From RGIG5612 sp963589005 (GTDB taxonomy: Bacteria > Bacillota > Clostridia > Lachnospirales > Lachnospiraceae), in assembly GCA_963589005.1 (NCBI GenBank), contig CAVAJR010000009.1, forward strand, positions 6,646 through 70,645: a stretch of DNA of 64,000 nucleotides, written 5' to 3'. The position numbers and the translations under genes are program-made. This document shows, piece after piece, positions 17,715 through 26,798 of the stretch. The notes below the pieces were generated by a model, which had not been told where the DNA came from, made no database searches, and saw only the letters and a list, made by a program, of their open reading frames with translations. Each line of letters starts with the position of its first letter. Position 1 is the first letter of the stretch.

Positions 17715-18673
17715 AATGGTCACTCCTGGCATTAGTAATAGGATTCGTAATAGATTTAATAGTAGGTGATCCTCACAGCATACCCCATCCGGTTGTTTTG
17801 ATAGGCAGGATGATAAGCTTTGCCGAAAAATATGCAAGACAGATCTTCCCTAAGACAGCATCCGACGAGAGACTGGCAGGAGCATGCATTTGGATAGTCG
17901 TAGCCGGATTGTCATTTGCAATGCCCCTTGCAATATTGTGGCTCTGCGCCCTTATATCCCCCTGGGTCAGACTGATAGCAGAGAGCATTATGTGCTGGCA
18001 GATATTTGCCGTCAAGTCACTTAGAGATGAGACTATGAAGGTTTATTATGCTCTTAAGGGCGGCAGTCTGTCTGATTCTAGGCGGGCTGTGTCGATGATA
18101 GTAGGAAGAGATACAGATAGGCTTGATGCTGCAGGGGTTGCCAGAGCAGCGGTGGAAACTGTTGCAGAAAATACCTCGGATGGGATTATTGCGCCGCTTT
18201 TGTTTATGGCAATAGGCGGAGCACCTCTGGGATTTTTCTATAAGGCAGCTAATACTATGGATTCCATGCTGGGTTATGTGGAGATGCCTTATAAAAACAT
18301 CGGCATGGTTGCGGCAAGCGCTGATGATGTGCTTAATTTTATTCCTGCCAGACTGTCAGCATTAATTATGCTGCTGGCAGGCATGATATTAAAACTTGAT
18401 GTAAGGAACGGCTGGAAAATCTTCTGCCGAGACAGATACAACCATGCCAGCCCTAATTCCGCACAGACAGAGTCTGTATGCGCCGGCTTGTTGGATCTTA
18501 GGCTGGCAGGAGATGCTTGGTATCATGGGGTGCTGCATAAGAAGAAGTTTATAGGCGATCCCATCAGAAATATAGAATATGATGATATACCCAGGGTATG
18601 CAGACTGATGTACGTGACTTCTTTTATTGCTGTTGCAATATGCGTTGCAATTAAGGCAACAATATGCTTATAG
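17711..18673 (+). CDS. cbiB: Adenosylcobinamide-phosphate synthase
   Basis: 320 residues from a TTG at 17711 with AGGAGG 9 bp upstream, overlapping the previous stop. A multi-helix membrane protein with family motifs GFVIDLIVGDPHSIPHPVVLIG, VAENTSDGIIAPLLF, KAANTMDSMLGY and RDRYNHASPNSAQTESVCAG. It attaches aminopropanol (or its phosphate) to adenosylcobyric acid. The neighbouring cobD supplies the aminopropanol phosphate. Confidence 0.95.
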   Translation: MKWSLLALVIGFVIDLIVGDPHSIPHPVVLIGRMISFAEKYARQIFPKTASDERLAGACIWIVVAGLSFAMPLAILWLCALISPWVRLIAESIMCWQIFAVKSLRDETMKVYYALKGGSLSDSRRAVSMIVGRDTDRLDAAGVARAAVETVAENTSDGIIAPLLFMAIGGAPLGFFYKAANTMDSMLGYVEMPYKNIGMVAASADDVLNFIPARLSALIMLLAGMILKLDVRNGWKIFCRDRYNHASPNSAQTESVCAGLLDLRLAGDAWYHGVLHKKKFIGDPIRNIEYDDIPRVCRLMYVTSFIAVAICVAIKATICL

Positions 18674-18762
18674 CAGCTATATCTTAAAACGAGTGGCTCA
18701 TGGTGCAGCTTATGATAATGCCAACGGACAGCTGCGCATATAGGTTATATAAGGAAAAAGTA

Positions 18763-19923
18763 ATGCTTTATCATACAGAAAACCAACACGGCGGCGACAT
18801 ATATAAGGATAAGATCGAGCTTGATTATTCAATAAATGTAAATCCCTTCGGTACGCCTCCTAATGTAATAAGAGCTGTCAAAAAGGCAGCGGAACATATA
18901 GGCGAGTATCCGGATCCGTATTGCAGGGAACTGATCCGGTCAATCGCACAAAAGGAGAAGGTTCCTGAGTCATATATCCTGTGCGGCAATGGTGCAGCGG
19001 AACTTATATATTCCTTCTGTCTTGCAATTAAGCCTGGCAAAGCAGCAGAGCCGGCGCCCACATTTTCAGAATATTCTCTTGCAGTGCAGCAGACTTTGAG
19101 TAATTCCATAAATATTAAAAATCCGGAATCAAGAGGCAAGCCGCTGTTTGGATGCTGGAGTGAAAAATCCCGAAGACTGGGCAAGGAAGAATATGCATCC
19201 GCATGGGATACGCACGGAGCCATTGCAAGATATATGCTGTCTGAGGATAACGATTTTGAACTGGATGAGGGTTTTATAGATTTTGTCAGAAATATAAGAC
19301 CGGAGGCAGTATTTGTATGTAATCCGAACAACCCTACAGGGCGCACGATTGATGCTGATATCTTGAAGCGTCTGCTTGTATGCTGTGCAGGGCTTGAAGC
19401 AAAATTATTTGTAGATGAATGCTTTCTGGAGCTTTCAGATAATGCAGTAAGTATGAAGGGATACCTGGCAGAATATCCGAACCTGTTTATCCTTAAGGCA
19501 TTTACCAAAAATTATGCTATGGCAGGTATAAGGCTGGGATATTGCCTGTGCTCAGATGCAGTATTGCTCAGAAAAATGTCAGAGGCTGTACAGCCATGGA
19601 ATATATCAGTTCTTGCGCAGGCGGCAGGAGTTGCAGCAATAAAGGATGCGTCCTATATAAAAAAAGCCGGAGAGGTTATTAAGACCGAACGAGTATGGCT
19701 TATGGAAGAACTGTGTAAGCTGGGTTATAAAGTATGCAAGTCCGAGGCTAATTATATTTTATTCAAGGCTCAGGCAGATCTTGATGTTAAGTTGAGGCAA
19801 CGTGGGATAGCCATCAGAAACTGCAATAATTTCGAGGGGCTTACGGACGGCTGGTTTCGTATTGCTGTTAAGCAGCATGAGGAGAATATGAAGCTCATTG
19901 AAACCATTAGACTGTGCATATAA
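18763..19923 (+). CDS. cobD: Threonine-phosphate decarboxylase, PLP-dependent
   Basis: 386 residues from the ATG at 18763 with AAGGA upstream. Class I/II aminotransferase fold: HGGDIYKDKIELDYSINVNP near the N-terminus, VCNPNNPTGRTID, and the PLP lysine in LKAFTKNYAMAGIRLGY. In the cobalamin context this is CobD, making (R)-1-aminopropan-2-ol phosphate from threonine phosphate. Compared with typical CobD there is an insert of ~40 residues after LAVQQTL (KNPESRGKPLFGCW...). A histidinol-phosphate aminotransferase is the alternative, less likely here. Confidence 0.88.
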   Translation: MLYHTENQHGGDIYKDKIELDYSINVNPFGTPPNVIRAVKKAAEHIGEYPDPYCRELIRSIAQKEKVPESYILCGNGAAELIYSFCLAIKPGKAAEPAPTFSEYSLAVQQTLSNSINIKNPESRGKPLFGCWSEKSRRLGKEEYASAWDTHGAIARYMLSEDNDFELDEGFIDFVRNIRPEAVFVCNPNNPTGRTIDADILKRLLVCCAGLEAKLFVDECFLELSDNAVSMKGYLAEYPNLFILKAFTKNYAMAGIRLGYCLCSDAVLLRKMSEAVQPWNISVLAQAAGVAAIKDASYIKKAGEVIKTERVWLMEELCKLGYKVCKSEANYILFKAQADLDVKLRQRGIAIRNCNNFEGLTDGWFRIAVKQHEENMKLIETIRLCI

Positions 19924-19931
19924 ACATGCAC

Positions 19932-20213
19932 ATATACGTATGGTACTGTGATGAATGAAAATCAACTGTCTTACGTGCCGGGAACCTCGGCGTGCAGCCA
20001 CTGCTCGAAAACGCCTTCGCTGATCATTTTCTCGCAGTGGACTGCGCCGTCCCGGCACGGGAGCAGTTTGGCATATACGTATGGTACCGTGATGAATGAA
20101 AATCAACTGCCTTACGTGCCGGGAACCTCGGTGTGCAGCCACTGCTCGAAAACGCCTTCGCTGATTATTTTCTCGCAGTGGACTGCGCCGTCCAGACACG
20201 GGAATAATTTGGC
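19932..20213 (+). repeat. Tandem duplication (141-bp period) carrying two family B hairpins
   Basis: Two near-identical units start at 19932 and 20073 (ATATACGTATGGTACYGTGA). Each contains one full family B element (19973-20060 and 20114-20201): arm CGTGCCGGGA pairs with TCCCGGCACG, and CGGCGTGCAGCCACTGC pairs with GCAGTGGACTGCGCCG, around an AAAACGCC loop. They fill the cobD-cbiP gap. The second copy has a mismatch in its right arm (CCAGACACG). Confidence 0.9.
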
Positions 20214-20252
20214 ATATTTTATATAACACAAGTCTGATTGAAAGGTACGATT

Positions 20253-21773
20253 ATGGCTAAAAATATTATGATTCAAGGCACAATGTCTAACGCAGGCAAG
20301 AGCCTGTTAGCTGCAGGTCTGTGCAGGATCTTCAAACAGGATGGATATAAAGTAGCTCCGTTTAAGAGCCAGAATATGGCTCTTAATTCGTTTATAACAG
20401 CTGATGGCGGCGAGATGGGAAGGGCGCAGGTGGTGCAGGCGGAGGCAGCCGGCATAAAGCCTGATGTCAGGATGAATCCTATCCTGCTGAAACCTACAAC
20501 GGATGTCGGAAGTCAGGTCATCGTAAATGGTCATGTTAAGGGCAACATGAAGGCTATGGAATATTACTGCAGGAAGCATGAATTTGTTCCGGACATAATG
20601 AGAGCTTATAATTCTCTTGCAGATGAATATGACATAATAGTTATGGAAGGAGCAGGAAGTCCGGCAGAGATCAATTTGAAGCAGGAAGATATTGTTAATA
20701 TGGGACTGGCAGAGATGGTTGATGCTCCGGTTTTGCTGGTAGGAGATATTGACAGAGGCGGAGTATTTGCCCAGCTGTATGGAACAGTAGCACTTCTTGA
20801 GCAAAATGAACGGGACAGGATCAAGGGAACGATCGTGAATAAATTCCGAGGTGACAGGAAGATTCTTGAACCGGGAATTAAGATCTTAGAAGAGTTATGC
20901 AAGGTTCCTGTTGCAGGCGTGATCCCATATGTTCATGTGGATATTGATGATGAAGACAGCCTGTCAGAGAGATTTCAGTCAGATACTTCCCGCAAATTAA
21001 TTGATATAGCAGTAATTAAGCTTCCAAGAATATCGAATTTTACGGATTTTAGTCCATTCGAAAGATTCGACGGTGTATCGGTAAGATATATTTCTTCAGC
21101 AGGAGAGTTAAATGACCCGGATATGATCATAATACCGGGAACTAAGAGCACGATAGCGGATCTGGAATGGATGAGGCAGACAGGGCTGGAGGCAGCTGTT
21201 AAACAGCTGACATCAAGGGGAATACCGATATTTGGCATCTGCGGCGGATATCAGATGCTGGGAATGTCTGTTTCAGACCCGGAGCATGCAGAAGCATCAA
21301 ACACTACTTTGATAAGAGGAATGCAGCTTCTGCCTATAATGACAGAGTTTAAGGGGGATAAGGTGCAGACCCAGACAGAGGGCATGATCACCGGCCTTAA
21401 TGGTATGATGGCAGGACTTAACGGTCATAAATTTAGCGGATATGAGATCCATATGGGGCGCACCTCAATAACAGCCGGAGAGGATGCACAAGACATTATT
21501 GATAATAAGACAGCTGAAAAAATAAAAGAAATGTATCCGATCATTGAATATAACAATATCTATGGAAGCTATATTCACGGAATATTTGATATGCCCGGTA
21601 TAGCTGATACAATCCTTGAAGCGTTATGCAATAAAAAAGGTACGGACATAAGCCGATTGGGTGCCTTCAATGCAGAAGAATATAAAGAAAAACAATATGA
21701 CAAGCTGGCAGATGCTGTAAGGGCAGGACTTGATATGGATCTGGTATATAAAATACTGGATCGTGAAGTTTAA
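20253..21773 (+). CDS. cbiP: Adenosylcobyric acid synthase
   Basis: 506 residues from the ATG at 20253 with GAAAGG 8 bp upstream. CbiP/CobQ signature: N-terminal IMIQGTMSNAGKSLLAAGLCR, FKSQNMALNSF, EGAGSPAEINL, VGDIDRGGVFAQLYGT, and the amidotransferase nucleophile in GICGGYQMLG with the His in YGSYIHGIFD. It amidates side chains b, d, e and g. It is the last cobalamin gene; later steps (lower ligand, CobU/S/C/T) must be elsewhere. Confidence 0.96.
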   Translation: MAKNIMIQGTMSNAGKSLLAAGLCRIFKQDGYKVAPFKSQNMALNSFITADGGEMGRAQVVQAEAAGIKPDVRMNPILLKPTTDVGSQVIVNGHVKGNMKAMEYYCRKHEFVPDIMRAYNSLADEYDIIVMEGAGSPAEINLKQEDIVNMGLAEMVDAPVLLVGDIDRGGVFAQLYGTVALLEQNERDRIKGTIVNKFRGDRKILEPGIKILEELCKVPVAGVIPYVHVDIDDEDSLSERFQSDTSRKLIDIAVIKLPRISNFTDFSPFERFDGVSVRYISSAGELNDPDMIIIPGTKSTIADLEWMRQTGLEAAVKQLTSRGIPIFGICGGYQMLGMSVSDPEHAEASNTTLIRGMQLLPIMTEFKGDKVQTQTEGMITGLNGMMAGLNGHKFSGYEIHMGRTSITAGEDAQDIIDNKTAEKIKEMYPIIEYNNIYGSYIHGIFDMPGIADTILEALCNKKGTDISRLGAFNAEEYKEKQYDKLADAVRAGLDMDLVYKILDREV

Positions 21774-21856
21774 ATACACATTTATGCAGGAAAACCAATC
21801 CGGCATGAAATCATTGACTCTCGGGTAAATGCCCCTACATCATAACAATGGCAAAA

Positions 21857-21928
21857 TATACTCTATATAATGTGGGTAAAACCTATTCTATATAGAGTAT
21901 ATAAAACCTATTCTATATAGAGTATATA
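21857..21928 (+). promoter_or_regulatory. Tandem palindromic operator-like sites
   Basis: A 25-bp unit is repeated perfectly (21877-21901 and 21902-21926). Each copy contains a near-palindrome, TATTCTATATAGAGTA. A related site TATACTCTATATAA lies at 21857-21870. They are ~75 bp upstream of the YczE-kinase fusion gene, where a dimeric repressor or activator would bind. No regulator can be named. Confidence 0.6.
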
Positions 21929-22003
21929 GTTAACAAAAGAAACTTCATATGTTAACATTAAAGTTCAAATAGCAATTCATATTTTTTCAAAGGGGAGTCG
22001 AAT

Positions 22004-23380
22004 ATGAGGATAAAAAAATCATTGCCGGACAAACTGCCTGTCAGAATATTCATTCTGTTGGCAGGCTTGTTCTTTATTGCATTTGGTGTAGCACTTTCAG
22101 CCAAGTCTGATCTGGGTGTGTCACCGTCATCAACTATTCCATACGTAGTAAGCCGGGCAGTACCGGAATCATTAAGCGGCATCTGCACGGTCGGTAATAT
22201 GATAATCGCGCTTCATTGCGTATATATTATTGTACAGATCATATTGCTGAACAAAAATTACAAGCCTATCCAGCTGTGCCAGCTGGCACTTGCTATTGCA
22301 TTTGGTAAATTCACAGACTTAGGCATATCTATGTTATCAGGGCTTGTTGTTACCAGTTATATAGCCAGATTAGTGCTGATCGTATTGGCATGTATTTTTA
22401 TGGGTATTGGTCTGTTTCTTGAGGTTAAGGCCAATCTGTTTATCATGCCTGCAGAGGGTACCATCAGTGTAATTTCCGAGAAATTCCATAAGGAATTCGG
22501 ACATCTTAAGATAGCATGGGATTTTATGGAGATTGCAATTGGTGTGATCATTTCACTTCTGTCATTCCATACACTTGTAGGTGTGCGTGAAGGAACAATT
22601 ATAGCAGCATTTCTGGTAGGCCTGGTTGTTCAGTTCTGCAATAAACATCTTGCAATTATCAATCGCTGGCTTAATGGTGATCAGGAAGTTACCATGGAGA
22701 GTGTTGCTTCTCAGAATTCGCCGCTTGTTATTACCATTGAACGTGAGTTTGGTACAGGCGGACATGAGATAGGACAGATGCTGGCAGAGAAGCTGGGTAT
22801 CCCATTCTATGATCAGGGGCTTATTGCACGTACTGCAGATGCAGCCGGAATAGGCATTGAAGAAGTAGAGAAGAATGAAGAAAAGCTTCCGCTGGGACTT
22901 ATATATAATCTGTATAATCAAAGTTATGCAGCCAGCCATAATATATCCAAGCAGGATGCAATATTTGCTGCACAGAGCAAGGTTATAAGAGAGCTTGCAT
23001 CTAAGGAAAGCTGCGTCATAGTAGGCCGACTGGGTTCGTATGTTCTTAAGGGAAGACCGAATACCTTCAATATATTCATCGCTGCTGACAGAAGCTACAG
23101 GGCTGATCGTATCATGAAACAATTTGGTGTGGACAAGAAGAAAGCCTTTGAACTTGTCAGAAAAGAAGACCAGGCAAGGGCAAGTTATTGCCATCATTTT
23201 ACGGATGCTCCGTGGGGACTTGCTACACATTACCATCTGTCAATTGACAGCAGCATTTATGAGACGGAATCCTCTGTAGATCTGATCATGGATGCCATCA
23301 GTAAGCATCAATCTAATATAGAGAGGCTTCATAAGCTGTACGAGTCTAATTATCCTTCAGACCGCAAGGCAGAAGCTTAA
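22004..23380 (+). CDS. YczE/YitT-type membrane protein fused to cytidylate-kinase-like domain
   Basis: 458 residues with AAGGGGAG before the ATG. Residues ~1-215 contain about five to six membrane helices, with the ALSAKSDLGVSPSSTIPYV and LFIMPAEGTISVIS segments of the YczE/YyaS/YitT group. Residues ~235-440 form a soluble cytidylate-kinase-like domain: LVITIEREFGTGGHEIGQMLAEKLGIPFYD, CVIVGRLGSYVLKG. A stand-alone paralogue of that domain occurs at 38593. The fusion suggests a membrane carrier or sensor coupled to nucleotide binding. The kinase domain's substrate is unknown; family members are often only CMK-like. Confidence 0.82.
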   Translation: MRIKKSLPDKLPVRIFILLAGLFFIAFGVALSAKSDLGVSPSSTIPYVVSRAVPESLSGICTVGNMIIALHCVYIIVQIILLNKNYKPIQLCQLALAIAFGKFTDLGISMLSGLVVTSYIARLVLIVLACIFMGIGLFLEVKANLFIMPAEGTISVISEKFHKEFGHLKIAWDFMEIAIGVIISLLSFHTLVGVREGTIIAAFLVGLVVQFCNKHLAIINRWLNGDQEVTMESVASQNSPLVITIEREFGTGGHEIGQMLAEKLGIPFYDQGLIARTADAAGIGIEEVEKNEEKLPLGLIYNLYNQSYAASHNISKQDAIFAAQSKVIRELASKESCVIVGRLGSYVLKGRPNTFNIFIAADRSYRADRIMKQFGVDKKKAFELVRKEDQARASYCHHFTDAPWGLATHYHLSIDSSIYETESSVDLIMDAISKHQSNIERLHKLYESNYPSDRKAEA

Positions 23381-23503
23381 AAATTGAAACAAAAGCTTAA
23401 CAATTTTGTAAAATTTGCTTGTTAAAAAACAAGTCCTGTGATATATTTCAAAAGTGTTAACGAAATGTTAATGAGAAATGTTAAATTTTACAAAAGGTGA
23501 GTT

Positions 23504-24547
23504 ATGAAAAGAAGATTTTCGACAGCATTAATTGCTACAGGATTAGTTATCAGTATGTGCGGCACAACGCTTGCAGCAGGCCGTGCATTATCATATGGAA
23601 CAAGCGGTGATGATGTATATTCTCTGCAGGAGACATTGGCATATTACGGATATTTTTATGACGAGCCTACAGGATATTACGGAGAGATAACGCAGGCTGC
23701 TGTTATGTCATTTCAGTCCGATTACGGCTTGGACGTGGACGGAGTCGCAGGACCTATTACAACAAATTTCTTAGGTCTTACAACGAATTCTGAATCAGGA
23801 GATTCATATGTTCCGTACAGCAACGGGTATTCTTATGACGAGAGTTCGCTGTCAGGAGCCCTGTATTATGGTATGGAGGGCAATGACGTATACACACTGC
23901 AGGTTCTTCTTGCTGATTACGGGTATTTTGTCAGCGTTGCTACAGGATATTTCGGAGAACTGACTGAGGCAGCTCTTATCAATTTCCAGAGCGATTACGG
24001 CCTCAGTGTTGACGGCGTGGCAGGATCTGAAACCTTCGGTGCACTGCTGGGAACTTCATATAATTCGGATGATTCATCATCCATCTCTTATGAAGATTAT
24101 GCAGAGGCTGTAATAAATGCTGTATATAGCACACCTGCAACAGCATCAGGATATTGCGCTGCATGGGTAACACAGGTTCTCAAAAATGCAGGTGTTTTAA
24201 GCTATAATATCAATAATTTACGTCCTACATACTATTCATATGCAGTTACAAGCGGATTGGCAGACAGCTGGTATTCAGACAATACAGGATTTAATGCCAA
24301 TGATTATTGGGCATATGTTTGCTATAGTAATGATATAAATGAGCTGGCACCGGGAATGATCATTGCTACAAGAAGCACTAATACATATCTGGGCAGACAG
24401 TTTGGTCACGTTGGCATCTATATCGGCAACGGACAGGTTGTATCCAGCATCGGATATCTTGAGACCTTGTCTCTTGATGACTGGATCGCAAGATATAATA
24501 ATGAGAGCATGGGAAGCACTGTTTACTGGGGATATCTTCCACAGTAA
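23504..24547 (+). CDS. Secreted cell-wall protein: two peptidoglycan-binding repeats plus cysteine-amidase domain
   Basis: 347 residues with a signal peptide (MKRRFSTALIATGLVISMCGTTLAAG). Two PG_binding_1 repeats follow (about 27-87 and 113-175), each with LQ..LA.YGYF......GYFGE.T..A...FQSDYGL.VDGVAG. The C-terminal ~140 residues (from YEDYAEAVINAVYS) hold a likely Cys-His hydrolase: GYCAAWVTQVL and FGHVGIYIGNGQVVSS, an NlpC/P60- or CHAP-like layout. It probably cleaves or remodels peptidoglycan, or is a host-facing wall enzyme. A terminator follows, so it is likely monocistronic. Confidence 0.85.
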   Translation: MKRRFSTALIATGLVISMCGTTLAAGRALSYGTSGDDVYSLQETLAYYGYFYDEPTGYYGEITQAAVMSFQSDYGLDVDGVAGPITTNFLGLTTNSESGDSYVPYSNGYSYDESSLSGALYYGMEGNDVYTLQVLLADYGYFVSVATGYFGELTEAALINFQSDYGLSVDGVAGSETFGALLGTSYNSDDSSSISYEDYAEAVINAVYSTPATASGYCAAWVTQVLKNAGVLSYNINNLRPTYYSYAVTSGLADSWYSDNTGFNANDYWAYVCYSNDINELAPGMIIATRSTNTYLGRQFGHVGIYIGNGQVVSSIGYLETLSLDDWIARYNNESMGSTVYWGYLPQ

Positions 24548-24588
24548 TCGGGTGTCAGATGATTAATAAATATAGTTTATGTTATGGG

Positions 24589-24614
24589 GCATGTCGATTG
24601 ACATGCTCTTTTTC
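24589..24614 (+). terminator. Intrinsic terminator after cell-wall hydrolase gene
   Basis: GCATGTC (24589-24595) pairs with GACATGC (24600-24606) around a GATT loop, followed by TCTTTTTCTG. Confidence 0.82.
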
Positions 24615-24625
24615 TGTGTTATAAA

Positions 24626-24738
24626 ATAAAACGCAGGTAAAAAGAAAAAGCAGCTGTGCTAAAAAAATAAAACACAGGTAAAAGGAAAAAGCAGCTGTAT
24701 TATAAAATAAAACACAGCTAAAAAGGAAACGACAGCAG
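24626..24738 (+). repeat. ~41-bp tandem repeat, three partial copies
   Basis: Units start at 24626, 24667 and 24707, each ATAAAACRCAG followed by an A-rich stretch and (in the first two) GCAGCTGT; the third is cut short by GACAGCAG. The array ends about 20 bp before the next start codon, so it lies in the leader of the flavin oxidoreductase gene. Confidence 0.75.
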
Positions 24739-24759
24739 TGAAGGAGGAAGAATAAGTTT

Positions 24760-26790
24760 ATGGAGAAACTTGGATTTGCCAAATACCCGAATCTTTTTAC
24801 ACCGATGCAGATCAGAGGCAAGGTGTATCGCAACCGATTGATAGCAGCGCCAACCATGTTCGCGCATGCGATCTTTACAATTCCGCCGATGGCTGAGAAT
24901 GTATACCGTATGGTTGAAAACCGTGCCAAGGGCGGATTTGGTGCAGTATCTACCGGTGAAATATGTATTAATTTTGATGATGGTATAGCAGACTTTGTAG
25001 CAGAGCCTATTGACTATACTAAGTATGAAGGCAAGCATTTCGAGATGATGAAGGAATATTCAGACCGCATCAAAAAGCACGGAGCCCTGTCATATCTTGA
25101 ATTCAGCCATGAAGCCCGCGAGGTTAAGTGTAAGCAGCCTTACGGACCTGTAGATTGGGACAGGCCTGATGGCGTGCATGTAAAAGCTATGGATGAGACA
25201 GAAATGCTCAAGTTAGAGCATGACGTGGAGGTGGCCTGCAGATTTGCAGTTGCATGCGGATTTGACGGAGTATTATTCCATGGAGGTCATAGCTTCTTAT
25301 TTCACCAATTTGTTTCACCGGCTATTAATACCCGTACCGATGAATATGGCGGAAGCATAGAGAATCGTGCCAGATTTCCTAAGAGATTCCTGGAGGCCTG
25401 CAGACGAGGTCTGGGGGAGGATCATATTCTGGAGATTCGTATCAGCGCAGAGGATGGATATGGTGACCCAAATGGCCTTACCATTGATGATACAGTAGAA
25501 TTCTGCCGCTGCATTGATGGTCTGGCTGATATTATTCAGATATCTACAGGACAGAAGGCACCTGGCAACGGAACCAATACATTTTCTGATTTCTTCGATA
25601 TTCATGGCGTAAATGTAGGATTTGCAGCCAAGGTTAAGGCGGCAGTAACTAAGAGCAAGGTGGCAGTTATAGGCGGCATTAACGATCCTGCTATGTGCGA
25701 GGACATTATAGCTACAGGCAAGGCAGACTTTGTTGAACTGGGAAGACAGTGCTTCGCAGATCCGGATTTCCCTGTTAAGACCATGCTGGGAAGAGAAGAT
25801 CATATCAGAAGATGCGTAAGATGCTTCCATTGCTATCCGGGATTTGATGAGCATCCTACAGATACTAAGATGCCGCAGCGATTCATGGAAGATAAGCAGA
25901 AGTGGGAGCGCATCTATTCACCATTTTCTATGGGAGACTGTGCTATCAATCCGAAGACGGGATTTGGCAATTATCCGGAACGTCTGCCGGCTCCGACTGA
26001 GGCACGCCATATTTTAATCGTAGGCGGCGGTGCAGCAGGTCTTCAGGCTGCCATTACAGCCAAGGAACGCGGTCATTTCGTAACATTAGTTGAAAAGAGC
26101 AGCGTGCTGGGCGGAACGATCAACTTCACTGATAATGATGAAGATAAGGTGGATCTGTGCAACTTCAAAAATCTCCTGATCAGGGAGGCAAATGAATGCG
26201 GAGCCAATATCTTATTAAATACTCCATGCAGTAAGGAGCTGATAGACAGATTAAATCCGGATGCTATTTTGGTAGGTGTAGGCGGACATGATGTTATCCC
26301 GCAGCTTACCGGAATCGAAAAGGCAATCTCTGCTGTAGAAGTATATAAGAGCATGGATAAGATAGGCAAGCGCGTTGTCATTATAGGCGGCGGTATGGCA
26401 GGCTGCGAGGTAGGATGCCATCTGGCTCGTCATGGACATGAGGTAACGGTATTGTCCCGTAATCCTAAGATGGCCAAGGAGACTTTCGGATATTACAGGA
26501 ATGCCCTGTTAGATGAGATGGATAAGCGTAAGATAAAACAATATCTTGCTGCTCCGTGTGTCAGCGTAGGAGATGACAGTGTAACCTTCATGCAGGGTGA
26601 AGAGAAGGTGACAATTCCGGCTGATACTGTTGTTTATTCAGTAGGAACACGCTCTAATACAGATATAGTAGATGATATCAGGAACATGACAGGAAATATT
26701 CCGGTTACTGTAATCGGTGACAGCAAACACCCGGGTCAGATAGCTGATGCAGTAAGAAGCGGATATGACGCTGCAATGGCAGTATTGTAG
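24760..26790 (+). CDS. Old-yellow-enzyme-type flavin oxidoreductase (2,4-dienoyl-CoA reductase family)
   Basis: 676 residues with AAGGAGGAAG upstream. An FMN TIM-barrel (1 to ~345) is followed by an Fe-S cysteine cluster (CVRCFHC near 348 and DCAIN near 393). An FAD site (ILIVGGGAAGLQAAITAKERG, ~417) and an NAD-binding site (VVIIGGGMAGCEVGCHLARHG, ~536) follow. The layout matches 2,4-dienoyl-CoA/trimethylamine dehydrogenase-type enzymes carrying FMN, [4Fe-4S] and FAD. Its substrate is unknown. It is followed after 8 bp by the PucR regulator of the pyrimidine locus, so it may reduce a related heterocycle or feed electrons to the dehydrogenase at 35808, which lacks its own NAD(P)H module. Confidence 0.88.
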   Translation: MEKLGFAKYPNLFTPMQIRGKVYRNRLIAAPTMFAHAIFTIPPMAENVYRMVENRAKGGFGAVSTGEICINFDDGIADFVAEPIDYTKYEGKHFEMMKEYSDRIKKHGALSYLEFSHEAREVKCKQPYGPVDWDRPDGVHVKAMDETEMLKLEHDVEVACRFAVACGFDGVLFHGGHSFLFHQFVSPAINTRTDEYGGSIENRARFPKRFLEACRRGLGEDHILEIRISAEDGYGDPNGLTIDDTVEFCRCIDGLADIIQISTGQKAPGNGTNTFSDFFDIHGVNVGFAAKVKAAVTKSKVAVIGGINDPAMCEDIIATGKADFVELGRQCFADPDFPVKTMLGREDHIRRCVRCFHCYPGFDEHPTDTKMPQRFMEDKQKWERIYSPFSMGDCAINPKTGFGNYPERLPAPTEARHILIVGGGAAGLQAAITAKERGHFVTLVEKSSVLGGTINFTDNDEDKVDLCNFKNLLIREANECGANILLNTPCSKELIDRLNPDAILVGVGGHDVIPQLTGIEKAISAVEVYKSMDKIGKRVVIIGGGMAGCEVGCHLARHGHEVTVLSRNPKMAKETFGYYRNALLDEMDKRKIKQYLAAPCVSVGDDSVTFMQGEEKVTIPADTVVYSVGTRSNTDIVDDIRNMTGNIPVTVIGDSKHPGQIADAVRSGYDAAMAVL

Positions 26791-26798
26791 GAGACAGG

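Noticed and set aside
19948..20226. Open frames across the 141-bp tandem repeat, both strands
   Set aside because: They are translations of a palindromic repeat; the peptides are duplicated and have no translation signals.
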